Source: Thermanaerothrix daxensis
GTDB taxonomy: Bacteria; Chloroflexota; Anaerolineae; Anaerolineales; Anaerolineaceae
DNA length: 64,000 bases
Assembly (NCBI RefSeq): GCF_001306145.1
Contig: NZ_LGKO01000005.1
Coordinates: 558,001 to 622,000, forward strand
Reading direction: 5' to 3'
Below are positions 26,620 through 34,884 of the stretch, piece by piece. The notes beneath the pieces are model-generated. The model saw only the letters and a program-made list of their open reading frames with translations. It was not told the DNA's origin and ran no database searches. The first letter of the stretch is position 1. Each line of letters starts with the position of its first letter. Both the position numbers and the translations under genes were made by a program.

Positions 26620-27251
26620 GGAGTTCTTCTTCTCCTGTCCAAGGCTCTCCTTCTCGCTCCCGATCGTGCTTTACAACGGCAGTGGGGCTTGTGCTTGGGC
26701 TGATGACTGCCCTGGTGGTGGGTTATGGTTTGCTGTGGGGGATAGGGGCCATCCTAATCACCTCCGACCCACTGCGTCCGGTGGAGGCTTTAGTCCTTTT
26801 GAGCGGTGGGGATAAGATGCGGGTTGAAGAGGTGGTGCGCACCTACCGGGCAGTTGGGGCTGAGGTCGTGTTGCTAACCAAGGCGGAGGGTTCGCGTGCG
26901 GAAAACTGGAACGCGGATGAACTGGTTTCGAAGGGGATTCCAGGAGAGGCAATCCACTTTACGCGCGGCCGTGCCAGCAGTACCTATGAAGAGGCTCATT
27001 ACACCTGTGAGGTATTGGAACAGTTGGGGGTGAAGTCGGTGCTGGTTATCACCGATCCGTATCACACCCTGCGCACCCGCTGGATTTTCCGTTCTGTGTA
27101 TCGGGGGAGTGGAATTGAGGTGCGTGTGCGGGCAGTACAGGGCCACTGGTATCGCTCGTCAACCTGGATGTTCAGCTGGCGGGGATGGGAAACAACGTTA
27201 AGTGAAGTGATCAAACTGATGGGTTACTGGCTGGGCGTGCGGGGGGATTAA
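26616..27251 (+). CDS. YdcF/SanA-like (DUF218) membrane-anchored protein
   Basis: A 211-residue protein with one N-terminal membrane segment (about residues 20-45) and a DUF218 domain facing outward: VEALVLLSGGDKMRVEEV, RASSTYEEAHYTCEVL and VLVITDPYHTLRTRWIF are the family marks. Members such as SanA and YdcF affect envelope barrier function or bind nucleotides; the reaction is not known. The GTG start overlaps the stop of the C-S lyase gene. A hairpin follows the stop. Confidence 0.85.
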   Translation: MRSSSSPVQGSPSRSRSCFTTAVGLVLGLMTALVVGYGLLWGIGAILITSDPLRPVEALVLLSGGDKMRVEEVVRTYRAVGAEVVLLTKAEGSRAENWNADELVSKGIPGEAIHFTRGRASSTYEEAHYTCEVLEQLGVKSVLVITDPYHTLRTRWIFRSVYRGSGIEVRVRAVQGHWYRSSTWMFSWRGWETTLSEVIKLMGYWLGVRGD

Positions 27252-27282
27252 AAACCGCAGGGCTGCGATGGGGCAGCCCTGC
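27251..27282 (-). terminator. intrinsic terminator of the cold-shock gene
   Basis: A 10-bp stem GCAGGGCTGC/GCAGCCCTGC with a six-base loop. Read on the minus strand it is followed by GGTTTTT, so it terminates the cold-shock gene; it may also stop readthrough from the plus-strand YdcF gene. Confidence 0.85.
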
Positions 27283-27303
27283 GTGCAGTTGGCCAGCGGT
27301 GGT

Positions 27304-27519
27304 TTACTGCGAGAGTGGAACGACCCGTGCTGCCTGCAGGCCTTTAGGTCCTTCTTCAATAGAGAATTCCACTTTCTGGCCCTCTTTGAGCTGGCGATAA
27401 CCCGCCATTTGGATGGCGGTGTAGTGGACAAAGACGTCCTCGCCATTCTCGCGGCCGATGAAGCCGTACCCCTTGGTGGGGTTGAACCACTTGACAGTTC
27501 CTACATAACGTTCAGACAT
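27304..27519 (-). CDS. Cold-shock protein (CspA family)
   Basis: A 71-residue single cold-shock domain that binds single-stranded nucleic acid and acts as RNA chaperone. RNP1 is KGYGFIGRE and RNP2 is DVFVHYTAI; the start [16 protein letters not shown] and the end [11 protein letters not shown] are typical. It has its own terminator. The region upstream (27520-27670) shows no hairpin-rich cold-box that I can identify. Confidence 0.96.
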   Translation of the reverse strand: MSERYVGTVKWFNPTKGYGFIGRENGEDVFVHYTAIQMAGYRQLKEGQKVEFSIEEGPKGLQAARVVPLSQ

Positions 27520-27673
27520 GCCTTAAACTCCGTTTGGTACTTTGAGATTGCTTAGGCCTGCGGCGCGCTACCACGGGCCACGTTGAGGCAAGATTATCAC
27601 GCAACATACCAAATGTCAAGCCAGTTTCGCGGTGATTTTTCCAGCCAGGTAGAAAGGAGGCAGGCAATCATGT

Positions 27674-27679
27674 TATAAT
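27674..27679 (+). promoter_or_regulatory. -10 element (TATAAT) before tRNA
   Basis: A perfect TATAAT 14 bases before the tRNA gene; the -35 region is not well conserved. Confidence 0.55.
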
Positions 27680-27692
27680 TTGAGTGCCGAAC

Positions 27693-27764
27693 GGGCCCGT
27701 AGCTCAGCGGCAGAGCGGGCGGCTCATAACCGCTTGGTCGCAGGTTCGAATCCTGCCGGGCCCA
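27693..27764 (+). tRNA. tRNA with CAT anticodon (elongator Met or Ile2)
   Basis: A 72-base cloverleaf: acceptor GGGCCCG/CGGGCCC, D arm GCTC/GAGC, anticodon stem GGCGG/CCGCT with loop CTCATAA (anticodon CAT), variable TGGTC, T arm GCAGG/CCTGC with loop TTCGAAT, discriminator A. It is not the initiator, because the first acceptor bases pair (G1-C72). Elongator Met and lysidine-modified Ile2 cannot be told apart by eye; the CTCATAA loop followed by CGCTTGGTCG recalls known Ile2 tRNAs. CCA is not encoded. Confidence 0.93.
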
Positions 27765-28064
27765 CTAGTTTATTCAAATACGAACAAATAAAGGCAGGGA
27801 ATTTCGTAAAACATTGATCCTCAGCTCCCATATATAATTACCTAGTATAAGGTTCCATTTCCCTATCCCAAAAATTTTCTTGGGTGTGCCGAAGGAGTAT
27901 TAGTAAGCACATCACCGTCTTAATCCCAAGCTTTGCTTGAACTGGTGTGACATGATAATTTTCTCCAGCGCCTGTGGGTCTTTCATAACCTGTAACCTGC
28001 GTCTATCGTTTTGGGTTAGAAATGGCCTTTCGTGGAATCAGACAGAAACGAAGGAGATTATACG
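27765..28064 (+). other. 300-base intergenic stretch, AT-richer than its surroundings
   Basis: No open frame, tRNA, or clear terminator is seen. There is a small hairpin AAGC-TTT-GCTT near 27938. The last bases contain AAGGAGAT, the ribosome-binding site of the following gene. I see no copy of the tRNA 3' end that would suggest an integration site. Confidence 0.5.
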
Positions 28065-28859
28065 ATGAATCCTTCCCGGTCAGGACCTGAAAGTCGCTTG
28101 GATAGACTCACTCGTCGTTGGTGGTTTTACCTGATCATTGTCTTCATCACTTTCCTGCCCCTTTATTCACAGAAACCCTACGATCCCCGCCAGACGTCAC
28201 AGGTCATCAATGAAGTATTGATGCGACCACTAATTTATTCCATCCCGAGAATTTTTCCGCTTTTTAAGGTCATTCCAATCATCCTGATTGCATGGTTATT
28301 CGTTCAACCCCGCAAAGCCTACCGCTGGTTTGCGCTTTATGCCGGTATCAACCTGATCGGAATTGCTCTTTTACAGAACACGGCTTTCACCCCTCAGTAT
28401 GGATTGGTAATCATCATTGGAAATGTGGTCCTGTTTGGTGCAATTGGGTTAGGGTGGTTTTTAGAAGCCTGGCATCCCACTGCCGACTTTTCAGCCCGTC
28501 CTTTGCCGGCGCGCGCCTTTCTTCTCTTTCCCTTGATGCTGGCAGCTTTCTGGATGCCAGTTCAAAGCGATGGAATGCGGCTAGATTTCAATCCGTGGTT
28601 GTTCTTTACTAACGAAGCCGGCCTGACTGGTTGTATGATGCTAACGGTCTATACTGGAATCCAGGCAATTTTTTACCCTGATGTCAATCTTGGGTTGATG
28701 CGTTTGAGCGGTTTTATTGGTCTCTTGATCGCGATACTAAATCTTTTGACTCATTTCATTCTGATCCCCACAAACTTCTGGATAGGCGTGCTGCACTTGC
28801 CCCTGTTTTTGGTCTCGCTGAGTGCATTTCTTTTGTCGTTGCGTCGCCCGAGAGGTTAG
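28065..28859 (+). CDS. Integral membrane protein of unknown function
   Basis: A 264-residue protein with about seven hydrophobic segments (for example WWFYLIIVFITFLPLY, VIPIILIAWLFVQ, LVIIIGNVVLFGAIGLGWFL, and two near the C-terminus), ending in the basic tail LRRPRG, consistent with a cytoplasmic C-terminus. I do not recognise the family. ATG 28065 follows AAGGAGAT at ideal distance; the frame is open 33 bases further but the site decides. It has no obvious operon partner, and its base composition is lower in GC than its neighbours. Confidence 0.75.
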   Translation: MNPSRSGPESRLDRLTRRWWFYLIIVFITFLPLYSQKPYDPRQTSQVINEVLMRPLIYSIPRIFPLFKVIPIILIAWLFVQPRKAYRWFALYAGINLIGIALLQNTAFTPQYGLVIIIGNVVLFGAIGLGWFLEAWHPTADFSARPLPARAFLLFPLMLAAFWMPVQSDGMRLDFNPWLFFTNEAGLTGCMMLTVYTGIQAIFYPDVNLGLMRLSGFIGLLIAILNLLTHFILIPTNFWIGVLHLPLFLVSLSAFLLSLRRPRG

Positions 28860-29039
28860 GTATTAGATATTGAGATGTATCCCATACCCCTTTCCGCAGG
28901 CGGAAACCGTGATAACAGGGCTTTAGAGAGGGGAAGGGAAAGAGGGGCTGTGCGCTTCGCGGTGCGGTTTCTGGATGTTATGGGCGTTGGTCTCGGACAG
29001 AATGGAAAAGGGTGTTGAATTGGTAAGAGCCTAAGATTA
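28860..29039. other. short convergent intergenic region with a hairpin
   Basis: Contains a perfect 7-bp hairpin TTTCCGC-AG-GCGGAAA (28891-28906) without a following T run on either strand, so not a standard terminator. Nothing else is seen. Confidence 0.4.
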
Positions 29040-29549
29040 TTATGAGGTAAGGTATATTCGCACCAGATTCTGTTTTTGGAGCACCCGCTCGCCCGGTTGG
29101 ACGTAAATTTCAACCACGCGACCGGCATGTGGGGCACGCAGTTCGTTTTGCATCTTCATTGACTCCAGCACTACCAGCACTTCATTGGCCTCCACTTCCT
29201 GACCCGTTGCAACTGGAACGGCCACTACTAACCCCGGCATGGGGGCTTGAAGGAGATATTCTGTGGATTGGGTAGGATTAGCCGGAACACTTCGACGCAA
29301 AGTGTGAGAGGTTTCGTCCTCCACTTCGGCCAGGTACGTGCGTCCTTTAAGGTGAACTTCCCAGGTTTCCCCCTGCGGCGTGGCCAGTACCTCATAAGAT
29401 TTGCCATTCAAGATAAGCGAGAACAGGGGGGAATCAGAAAGGGTAGTGAGATCCACCTCGATAATTTCACCGTTAAGGCGCACGTGGTGGTCATCCAAAA
29501 CTTCAATGTGGTATTCTCGATCCCCGATGCGCACTATATAACCACTCAT
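29040..29549 (-). CDS. Biotin carboxyl carrier protein of an acyl-CoA carboxylase
   Basis: Carries carboxybiotin between the biotin carboxylase and the carboxyltransferase. About 169 residues: an N-terminal region with beta strands (VRLNGEIIEVDLTTL), a linker, and the C-terminal biotinyl domain with APMPGLVVAVPVATGQEV and the biotin-accepting Lys in VVLESMKMQNE. It is the last gene of the three-gene carboxylase operon, 24 bases after the biotin carboxylase gene. ATG 29549 was chosen over GTG 29555 because GAGGTGA sits in front. Confidence 0.93.
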   Translation of the reverse strand: MSGYIVRIGDREYHIEVLDDHHVRLNGEIIEVDLTTLSDSPLFSLILNGKSYEVLATPQGETWEVHLKGRTYLAEVEDETSHTLRRSVPANPTQSTEYLLQAPMPGLVVAVPVATGQEVEANEVLVVLESMKMQNELRAPHAGRVVEIYVQPGERVLQKQNLVRIYLTS

Positions 29550-29573
29550 GCTCACCTCAATACCATAATGAGG

Positions 29574-31085
29574 CTAGCGAAGAGCAAATTCCCATCTGCC
29601 CACCCACTTCCAGGCGCTGGCCGGGCGAACAGGTTGAGACAGGGCGGTTACCTTCTGAGGGCGCTGGCGATGGGCCGCTAGTGCTGCTGTAATGGCTGCC
29701 AGCATGGCCATGGTTTGTTCATCGCCGTTTTGAGTAGCCACCAGATGTTGGTCTACAAATGAGGTGTCGTACTGACCAGCGATGAAGCGGGGGGTATGCA
29801 TCAGGGATAGATGAAAGGGGATATTGGTTTGGACACCCATAATGCGCAGTTCTTCTAAGGCCCGACGCATGCGCTGAATCGCTTCAACGCGAGTCTCTCC
29901 CCAGACAATCAGTTTGGCGATCAGAGGATCATAATAGGGCGTAATTTCATAACCGGCATAAATGCCGCTATCCAGACGCACGCCGGGACCGGCCGGGGTG
30001 AATAAATGGCGGATTTGCCCAATGGTGGGAATGAAATTGTGAGCCGGATCCTCGGCATTGATTCGGCATTCAATCGCAGCCCCATGGAGATGCACATCTT
30101 CTTGAGTGAAGCGTAGAGGGCGCCCCATGGCGATCAGAATTTGCTCCTTGACCAGATCAATGCCGGTGACCATCTCGGTGACCGGATGTTCTACCTGTAA
30201 GCGGGTGTTCATTTCCAGGAAGTAGAAATTGTGTGCTTGATCAACTAAAAATTCAATGGTTCCAGCGTTAACGTATCCAACCGCTCTGGCTGCGCGCACG
30301 GCAACTTCGCCCATTCGGGCACGCAGGTCGGGGTTCTCTGCCAGCAAAGGAGAAGGAGATTCTTCAACCAGTTTTTGGTGCCGACGTTGGATAGAGCACT
30401 CGCGTTCACCAAGGTGAACAATGTTGCCATAATGGTCGGCGAGGATTTGAAACTCAATATGACGTGCGCCGGGAATCAGTTTCTCCAGGTAGATGTTGCC
30501 ATCTCCGAAGGCGGCCTCGGCTTCGCGCCGTGCTGCTCGGAGCAGGGCGGACATTTCCTCCAATGAACGTACCTCGCGCATCCCTTTCCCGCCGCCACCG
30601 GCTGTGGCCTTAATGAGCAAGGGGAAGCCAATTTGGGGGGCAATGGTCAATAACTGATCGTCGCTAAGATCGCCCTCACCCTCGGTGCCGGGAACGACGG
30701 GCACCCCCGCTGCTGCCACTGTGGCCCGGGCTACCGCTTTATCCCCCATGGCCGCAATGGCCGAAGGCTTGGGGCCGATGAACGTGATGCCGGCATCCAG
30801 GCACGCCTGGGCAAAGTCGGCGCGTTCCGCCAGGAATCCGTAGCCGGGGTGAATGGCATCTGCGCCACACTTACGGGCAATGGCCAGGATCTTATCAGCA
30901 CATAAATAGGATTCGCGCGCGGGTGAGGGCCCCAGGTAGTAGGCCTCATCGGCATAGCGCACATGGAGGGCCTGACGATCGGCATCTGAGTAAATGGCCA
31001 CACTTTGGATGCCCAGTTCCCGGCAGGCGCGGGCAATGCGAACGGCAATTTCACCGCGATTGGCGATCAAAATCTTCTTAAACAT
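29574..31085 (-). CDS. Biotin carboxylase subunit of an acyl-CoA carboxylase
   Basis: ATP-dependent carboxylation of biotin. The 503-residue protein has the N-terminal domain KKILIANRGEIAVRIARACR, the ATP-grasp glycine loop LLIKATAGGGGKGMREV, GERECSIQRRHQKLVEE, the metal- and biotin-site segment FYFLEMNTRLQVEHPVTE and the C-terminal biotin-carboxylase domain AIECRINAEDP. It resembles AccC/PccA-type subunits and is slightly longer than E. coli AccC. A strong AAGGAGG site precedes the ATG. Confidence 0.95.
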   Translation of the reverse strand: MFKKILIANRGEIAVRIARACRELGIQSVAIYSDADRQALHVRYADEAYYLGPSPARESYLCADKILAIARKCGADAIHPGYGFLAERADFAQACLDAGITFIGPKPSAIAAMGDKAVARATVAAAGVPVVPGTEGEGDLSDDQLLTIAPQIGFPLLIKATAGGGGKGMREVRSLEEMSALLRAARREAEAAFGDGNIYLEKLIPGARHIEFQILADHYGNIVHLGERECSIQRRHQKLVEESPSPLLAENPDLRARMGEVAVRAARAVGYVNAGTIEFLVDQAHNFYFLEMNTRLQVEHPVTEMVTGIDLVKEQILIAMGRPLRFTQEDVHLHGAAIECRINAEDPAHNFIPTIGQIRHLFTPAGPGVRLDSGIYAGYEITPYYDPLIAKLIVWGETRVEAIQRMRRALEELRIMGVQTNIPFHLSLMHTPRFIAGQYDTSFVDQHLVATQNGDEQTMAMLAAITAALAAHRQRPQKVTALSQPVRPASAWKWVGRWEFALR

Positions 31086-31116
31086 TGTGCCTCCTTTGTG
31101 TGTCTCCTCTTGCTGT

Positions 31117-32667
31117 TTACAAAGGGATGTTCCCGTGTTTCTTGGGCGGGTTTATATCGCGTTTGTTTATCAGCATTTGCAAACCCTCAATCAAGCGTGG
31201 GCGAGTCTCGCGAGGCTCGATGACATCGTCGATATAGCCGCGAGCGGCTGCAACATATGGATTGGCAAATTTTTCGCGGTATTCTTGTACCAGTTCTGCT
31301 TTGCGCCGTGTGGGGTCTGTAGAGGCTTCTAATTCTTTGCGAAAGATGATGCTCATGGCGCCTTCGGGTCCCATCACGGCAATTTCGGCAGTGGGCCAGG
31401 CCAGATTAAGGTCCGAGCGCAGGTGCTTGCTGCTCATTACAATGTAAGCACCCCCGTAGGCTTTGCGGGTGATTACCGTCAGTTTGGGCACGGTGGCTTC
31501 ACAATACGCGTGCAGAAGTTTGGCCCCGGCGCGTATCACTCCTCCATGCTCCTGGGCAGTACCGGGCATGAAACCCGGCACATCCACAAAGGTAATAATG
31601 GGGATGTTAAAAGCATCACAAAAACGCACGAAGCGGGCTGCTTTTTCAGCGGCGTGAATATCCAGAACGCCCGCCAGAACCGCAGGCTGGTTGGCGACAA
31701 TGCCCACGCTGTGGCCCCCCAGACGCGCAAACCCAATAACCACGTTGGGGGCGTAGGACTCCTGGATTTCAAAAAAATGGCCCTCGTCCACAATCCAGGA
31801 CAGCGCGGTTTTGATATCGTATGCGCGAGACGGGTCGTCGGGTACCAGGTCATCCAGGGCGGCTTCCATCCGTGAGGGATCATCCGAGGTTGCCACGTAG
31901 GGTGGATCGCTCATGTTGTTGGAAGGCAGGTAACTCAATAACTGGCGAGTGAGCGCCAATACCTCGGCTTCGTTCTCCGCGACCCGATGGGCGACTCCTG
32001 AGAGCTGGGCATGAATGTCAGCACCCCCTAATTGTTCAAAGGTGACTTCTTCATGGGTCACTGCTTTGACCACTTCGGGTCCGGTGACAAACATATGAGA
32101 CGAGCCACGCACCATGAGGATGAAGTCGGTAAGGGCGGGGGAATACACCGCACCTCCGGCGCAAGGCCCCATGATCAGTGAAATTTGGGGGATGACACCT
32201 GAGGCAAGGGTGTTGCGCAGGAAGACCTCGCCGTAGCCAGCCAGGGCATCCACACCCTCTTGAATGCGGGCGCCCCCCGAGTCGTTAATCCCAATAAGGG
32301 GAGCCCCGTTTTTCATTGCTAAGTCCATGACTTTGCAAATTTTCTGGGCGTGGATTTCTCCCAGGCTCCCCCCCAGCACGGTGAAATCCTGGGAGAAGAG
32401 ATAAACCGGGCGTCCCTCGATGGTGCCCCAGCCGGTTACCACACCATCACCCAAAAAGCGCTGTTGATCAAGGCCGAAATCGTGGCAACGATGAAAGGCC
32501 AGGGCATCTAACTCACGAAAGGAACCCGGGTCAAGTAGGAGATCTATTCGCTCTCGAGCCGTCAGGCGACCCTTTTTGTGTTGGGCCTCAATGCGCTCAA
32601 TGCCGCCCCCTAAACGGGCTTGAGCCTTGAGCGTGCGGAGATGGTGTAGTTTTGAATTTTCACTCAT
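31117..32667 (-). CDS. Acyl-CoA carboxylase carboxyltransferase subunit (PccB/AccB-like)
   Basis: Transfers CO2 from carboxybiotin to an acyl-CoA. About 516 residues with the two crotonase-like halves: [20 protein letters not shown], the acyl-CoA oxyanion segments [20 protein letters not shown] and [17 protein letters not shown], then [20 protein letters not shown]. The position that sets acyl-CoA preference in actinobacterial homologues (Asp in PccB, Ile in AccB) is Ile here, in [14 protein letters not shown] (codon 31441-31443), which suggests that acetyl-CoA is accepted as well as propionyl-CoA. First gene of the operon. ATG 32667 chosen; ATG 32697 possible. Confidence 0.92.
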   Translation of the reverse strand: MSENSKLHHLRTLKAQARLGGGIERIEAQHKKGRLTARERIDLLLDPGSFRELDALAFHRCHDFGLDQQRFLGDGVVTGWGTIEGRPVYLFSQDFTVLGGSLGEIHAQKICKVMDLAMKNGAPLIGINDSGGARIQEGVDALAGYGEVFLRNTLASGVIPQISLIMGPCAGGAVYSPALTDFILMVRGSSHMFVTGPEVVKAVTHEEVTFEQLGGADIHAQLSGVAHRVAENEAEVLALTRQLLSYLPSNNMSDPPYVATSDDPSRMEAALDDLVPDDPSRAYDIKTALSWIVDEGHFFEIQESYAPNVVIGFARLGGHSVGIVANQPAVLAGVLDIHAAEKAARFVRFCDAFNIPIITFVDVPGFMPGTAQEHGGVIRAGAKLLHAYCEATVPKLTVITRKAYGGAYIVMSSKHLRSDLNLAWPTAEIAVMGPEGAMSIIFRKELEASTDPTRRKAELVQEYREKFANPYVAAARGYIDDVIEPRETRPRLIEGLQMLINKRDINPPKKHGNIPL

Positions 32668-33009
32668 GGCTGCTTCTCTGTTCAGGTGCCGGGTCATGGA
32701 CCAGCAAGTTTCCGACTAAGATTGAGTGGTCAGGTGTCTTCAACCTAAACAAATTAACCCCGTCAATGCGTTTCGTTACGAGGAGGTACTCCGGAGGTCG
32801 AATTTGAAAGGTGGATGTTCCTCATTGTTGTCGCCTGGTTAGATGGATTCTGAAAGATGGCTTGAGTTATCCTATTTCTGAACAACCCTCAAAACCTATC
32901 AAATTTGAGAGGTTGAGAAAACCGATTTGATATACTTGGGCTGTGAACGCAAGAGGAAGCCTCAAGCAGTGCAGGTAGAAATCCAAATAAGGGCGTCGGA
33001 GGTGATTAG
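32668..33009. other. divergent intergenic region between carboxylase operon and MscS gene
   Basis: A 340-base region serving two divergent units. On the plus strand a TATACT at 32931-32936 could be a -10 element, with TTGAGA at 32905 as an imperfect -35 (20-base spacer); GGAGGTGA lies just before the MscS start. The minus-strand promoter was not located. No structured RNA was recognised. Confidence 0.4.
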
Positions 33010-33561
33010 ATGCGTGAGTTATCCTGGCTCCAAGTAATCGCCTTGTTGGTTAAACCGGTTTTCATCGTAATTCTGGCAATCTTAGGACAGCGGTTAAGTG
33101 TGGCGGGATTTCGATCTCTGGAAACCCGATTATTACAACGTTGGGCGGCGGTGCCGGAACGCAAAGGTCGCATTCATACCCTGGTTCAGTTAGGCCAACA
33201 TACTGTTAATGTGGTCATTGTGACCATTGCCCTGCTGATGGTACTACACACGCTGGGCATTAATATCTTGCCTTTGCTAACTGGCGCCGGCGTGCTGGGG
33301 TTAGCCCTTTCACTGGGAACCCAAACGTTAGTGCGCGATCTCATCAACGGGGTATTTATTCTTTTGGAAGGCCAGTTTGAACTAGGGGATACCATTCAAG
33401 TAGGAGATCACGTAGGAGTGGTAGAGCAAATGACCTTGCGTGTGACTCATCTGCGTGATGAGAAGGGGAATCTTCACATTCTACCCAATGGCGATATTCG
33501 GATGGTGATTAACCTCACCAAGCCTCGACAAACGGGTGTTTCAATCCAGGAACCTGAATAA
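33010..33561 (+). CDS. Short MscS-family mechanosensitive channel-like protein
   Basis: A 183-residue protein with two or three membrane segments (about residues 8-25, 65-85 and the pore helix), the pore-lining region LLTGAGVLGLALSLGTQTLV with the Gly/Ala pattern of MscS TM3, and the beta domain GQFELGDTIQVGDHVGVVEQM and HILPNGDIRMVIN. The C-terminal alpha/beta cage domain of E. coli MscS (about 100 residues) is absent; the protein ends soon after the beta domain. It could still form a channel, as other short homologues are known. GGAGGTGA precedes the ATG. Confidence 0.87.
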   Translation: MRELSWLQVIALLVKPVFIVILAILGQRLSVAGFRSLETRLLQRWAAVPERKGRIHTLVQLGQHTVNVVIVTIALLMVLHTLGINILPLLTGAGVLGLALSLGTQTLVRDLINGVFILLEGQFELGDTIQVGDHVGVVEQMTLRVTHLRDEKGNLHILPNGDIRMVINLTKPRQTGVSIQEPE

Positions 33562-33620
33562 CAGCGAGTGAAGTCGCCAAAGTGTGTTAAAATCTGAATC
33601 CTGACAGAGGAGGTCAAGAT

Positions 33621-33821
33621 ATGTCGGTGGTATTAATCTTGCGTAAGCAGGAATTTAAGATCGAAGGGACTATTACAGTTAAGGAAGCCTTGAAGCGTTT
33701 GAATCTCTCTCCCGAATCACATTTAGTGGTGCGGAATGGCGAATTGCTCAATGAAAACGATGTTTTGCGCGATGGCGATGTGGTCAAAATTGTCCCCTCG
33801 ATTTCTGGAGGTGGACGGTGA
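33621..33821 (+). CDS. Ubiquitin-like sulfur carrier protein (TtuB/MoaD/ThiS type)
   Basis: A 66-residue beta-grasp protein: VLILRKQEFKIEGTITVKEA, NLSPESHLVVRNGELL and [18 protein letters not shown]. Such proteins are activated by adenylation and thiocarboxylated at a C-terminal Gly-Gly. Here the predicted tail is Gly-Gly-Gly-Arg, one residue beyond the glycines. It overlaps the TtuA-like gene by 4 bases (GTGA), which supports a role as sulfur donor for tRNA 2-thiolation, as TtuB is for TtuA in Thermus. GGAGG precedes the ATG. Confidence 0.85.
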   Translation: MSVVLILRKQEFKIEGTITVKEALKRLNLSPESHLVVRNGELLNENDVLRDGDVVKIVPSISGGGR

Positions 33822-34795
33822 CATCTAATGTTTCCATGAAGTGCATGAAGTGCAATGAGCGGGCTGTGATTCGAATGCGCCAGCACCGCCTGGCACTTTG
33901 TAAGGATCATTACATTGAATGGTTTGTCCAGCAAACCCAGCGCTTTATTGAAAAGTACCACATGTTTACCCGTGATGAGAAGGTGCTGGTGGCCGTTTCG
34001 GGGGGTAAGGATTCACTGGCGCTTTGGGACGTTTTGTGGCAGTTAGGTTATCACGCCGAAGGCTTATATATCAACCTGGGCATTGATGAGGGATTGCACT
34101 ACTCGAACGAGTCGGAGCGCCTGGCGCGTGAATTTGCAGAGCAACGCGGTCTTGTGTTACATGTAATCAACGTGGAGCAAGCGCATGGGGAAACCGTGCC
34201 TGAAATTGCCCGACGTACGCGGCGGGGGCGCGATAAGCCTTGTGCTGTGTGTGGATTGATCAAGCGGCATGATATGAACCAGGCGGCTCTGGAGTTGGGG
34301 TTTAATGTGCTGGCCACGGCCCACAATCTGGACGACGAAGTGGCGTTTCTCTTCGGGAACGTGTTTCATTGGAACCTGGAACAGATGCGTCGTCAGGCGC
34401 CGATCTTGCCCGAGTCGCCTGGCTTTGCGCGCAAGGTCAAGCCGTTTTGTCGCTTCAGCGAGCGTGAAACGGCAGCCTATTCCCTGGTGCGGGGTATTGC
34501 TTATATTGAGGATGAATGTCCTTTTGCGGAGGGAAGCAAACAACTCCTCTATAAGGATTTGCTCAATCGCCTGGAAGAGGTTGAGCCAGGGGCTAAACTG
34601 CGTTTCTATCTGGGCTTTATTGAGGCTCGTGACTCAGGGCAATTGGTCCTGCCGCGTGAAGAAGAAGTCCCCCTTGAATTACATCCCTGCCCCAGGTGCG
34701 GGCAACCAACAACCTCGCCCGGGTTATGTGCCTACTGCCGTTTGTTTGAGCGCGAGTCGTTAGAGGCTTCGGAAACCCAGAGGCCATCCGGATAA
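33818..34795 (+). CDS. tRNA 2-thiouridine synthase TtuA-like
   Basis: An adenylating PP-loop thiolase of the TtuA/TtcA/NcsA group, 325 residues. It has an N-terminal zinc finger (C9, C12, C28, H31 region: MKCMKC ... LCKDH), the PP-loop [12 protein letters not shown] at about residues 59-70, a Cys pair CAVCG plus a later Cys in EDECPFAEG that would hold a 4Fe-4S cluster, and a C-terminal zinc finger CPRCGQPT ... CAYC. This full set is diagnostic of TtuA. It would thiolate U54 of tRNA, a modification that stabilises tRNA at high temperature. The GTG start at 33818 is favoured by GGAGG at six-base spacing. Confidence 0.9.
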   Translation: MTSNVSMKCMKCNERAVIRMRQHRLALCKDHYIEWFVQQTQRFIEKYHMFTRDEKVLVAVSGGKDSLALWDVLWQLGYHAEGLYINLGIDEGLHYSNESERLAREFAEQRGLVLHVINVEQAHGETVPEIARRTRRGRDKPCAVCGLIKRHDMNQAALELGFNVLATAHNLDDEVAFLFGNVFHWNLEQMRRQAPILPESPGFARKVKPFCRFSERETAAYSLVRGIAYIEDECPFAEGSKQLLYKDLLNRLEEVEPGAKLRFYLGFIEARDSGQLVLPREEEVPLELHPCPRCGQPTTSPGLCAYCRLFERESLEASETQRPSG

Positions 34796-34803
34796 AAGTC
34801 TAT

Positions 34804-34832
34804 TTGACAGGCACAAAGCGCCTGGGTATACT
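34804..34832 (+). promoter_or_regulatory. consensus sigma-70 type promoter for the GDP-mannose dehydratase gene
   Basis: TTGACA (34804-34809), a 17-base spacer and TATACT (34827-34832). Only 9 bases after the TtuA stop. Transcription would start near 34839, giving a leader of about 46 bases to the TTG start. Confidence 0.85.
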
Positions 34833-34884
34833 TGGGCGCAGGGCGAGTTTGCCCCAATGGTTATTTTCTGGGGAGGTACGACTC

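Noticed and set aside
27693-27764. Initiator tRNA-Met
   Set aside because: The first acceptor base pairs normally, whereas bacterial initiator tRNA has a mismatch at 1-72.
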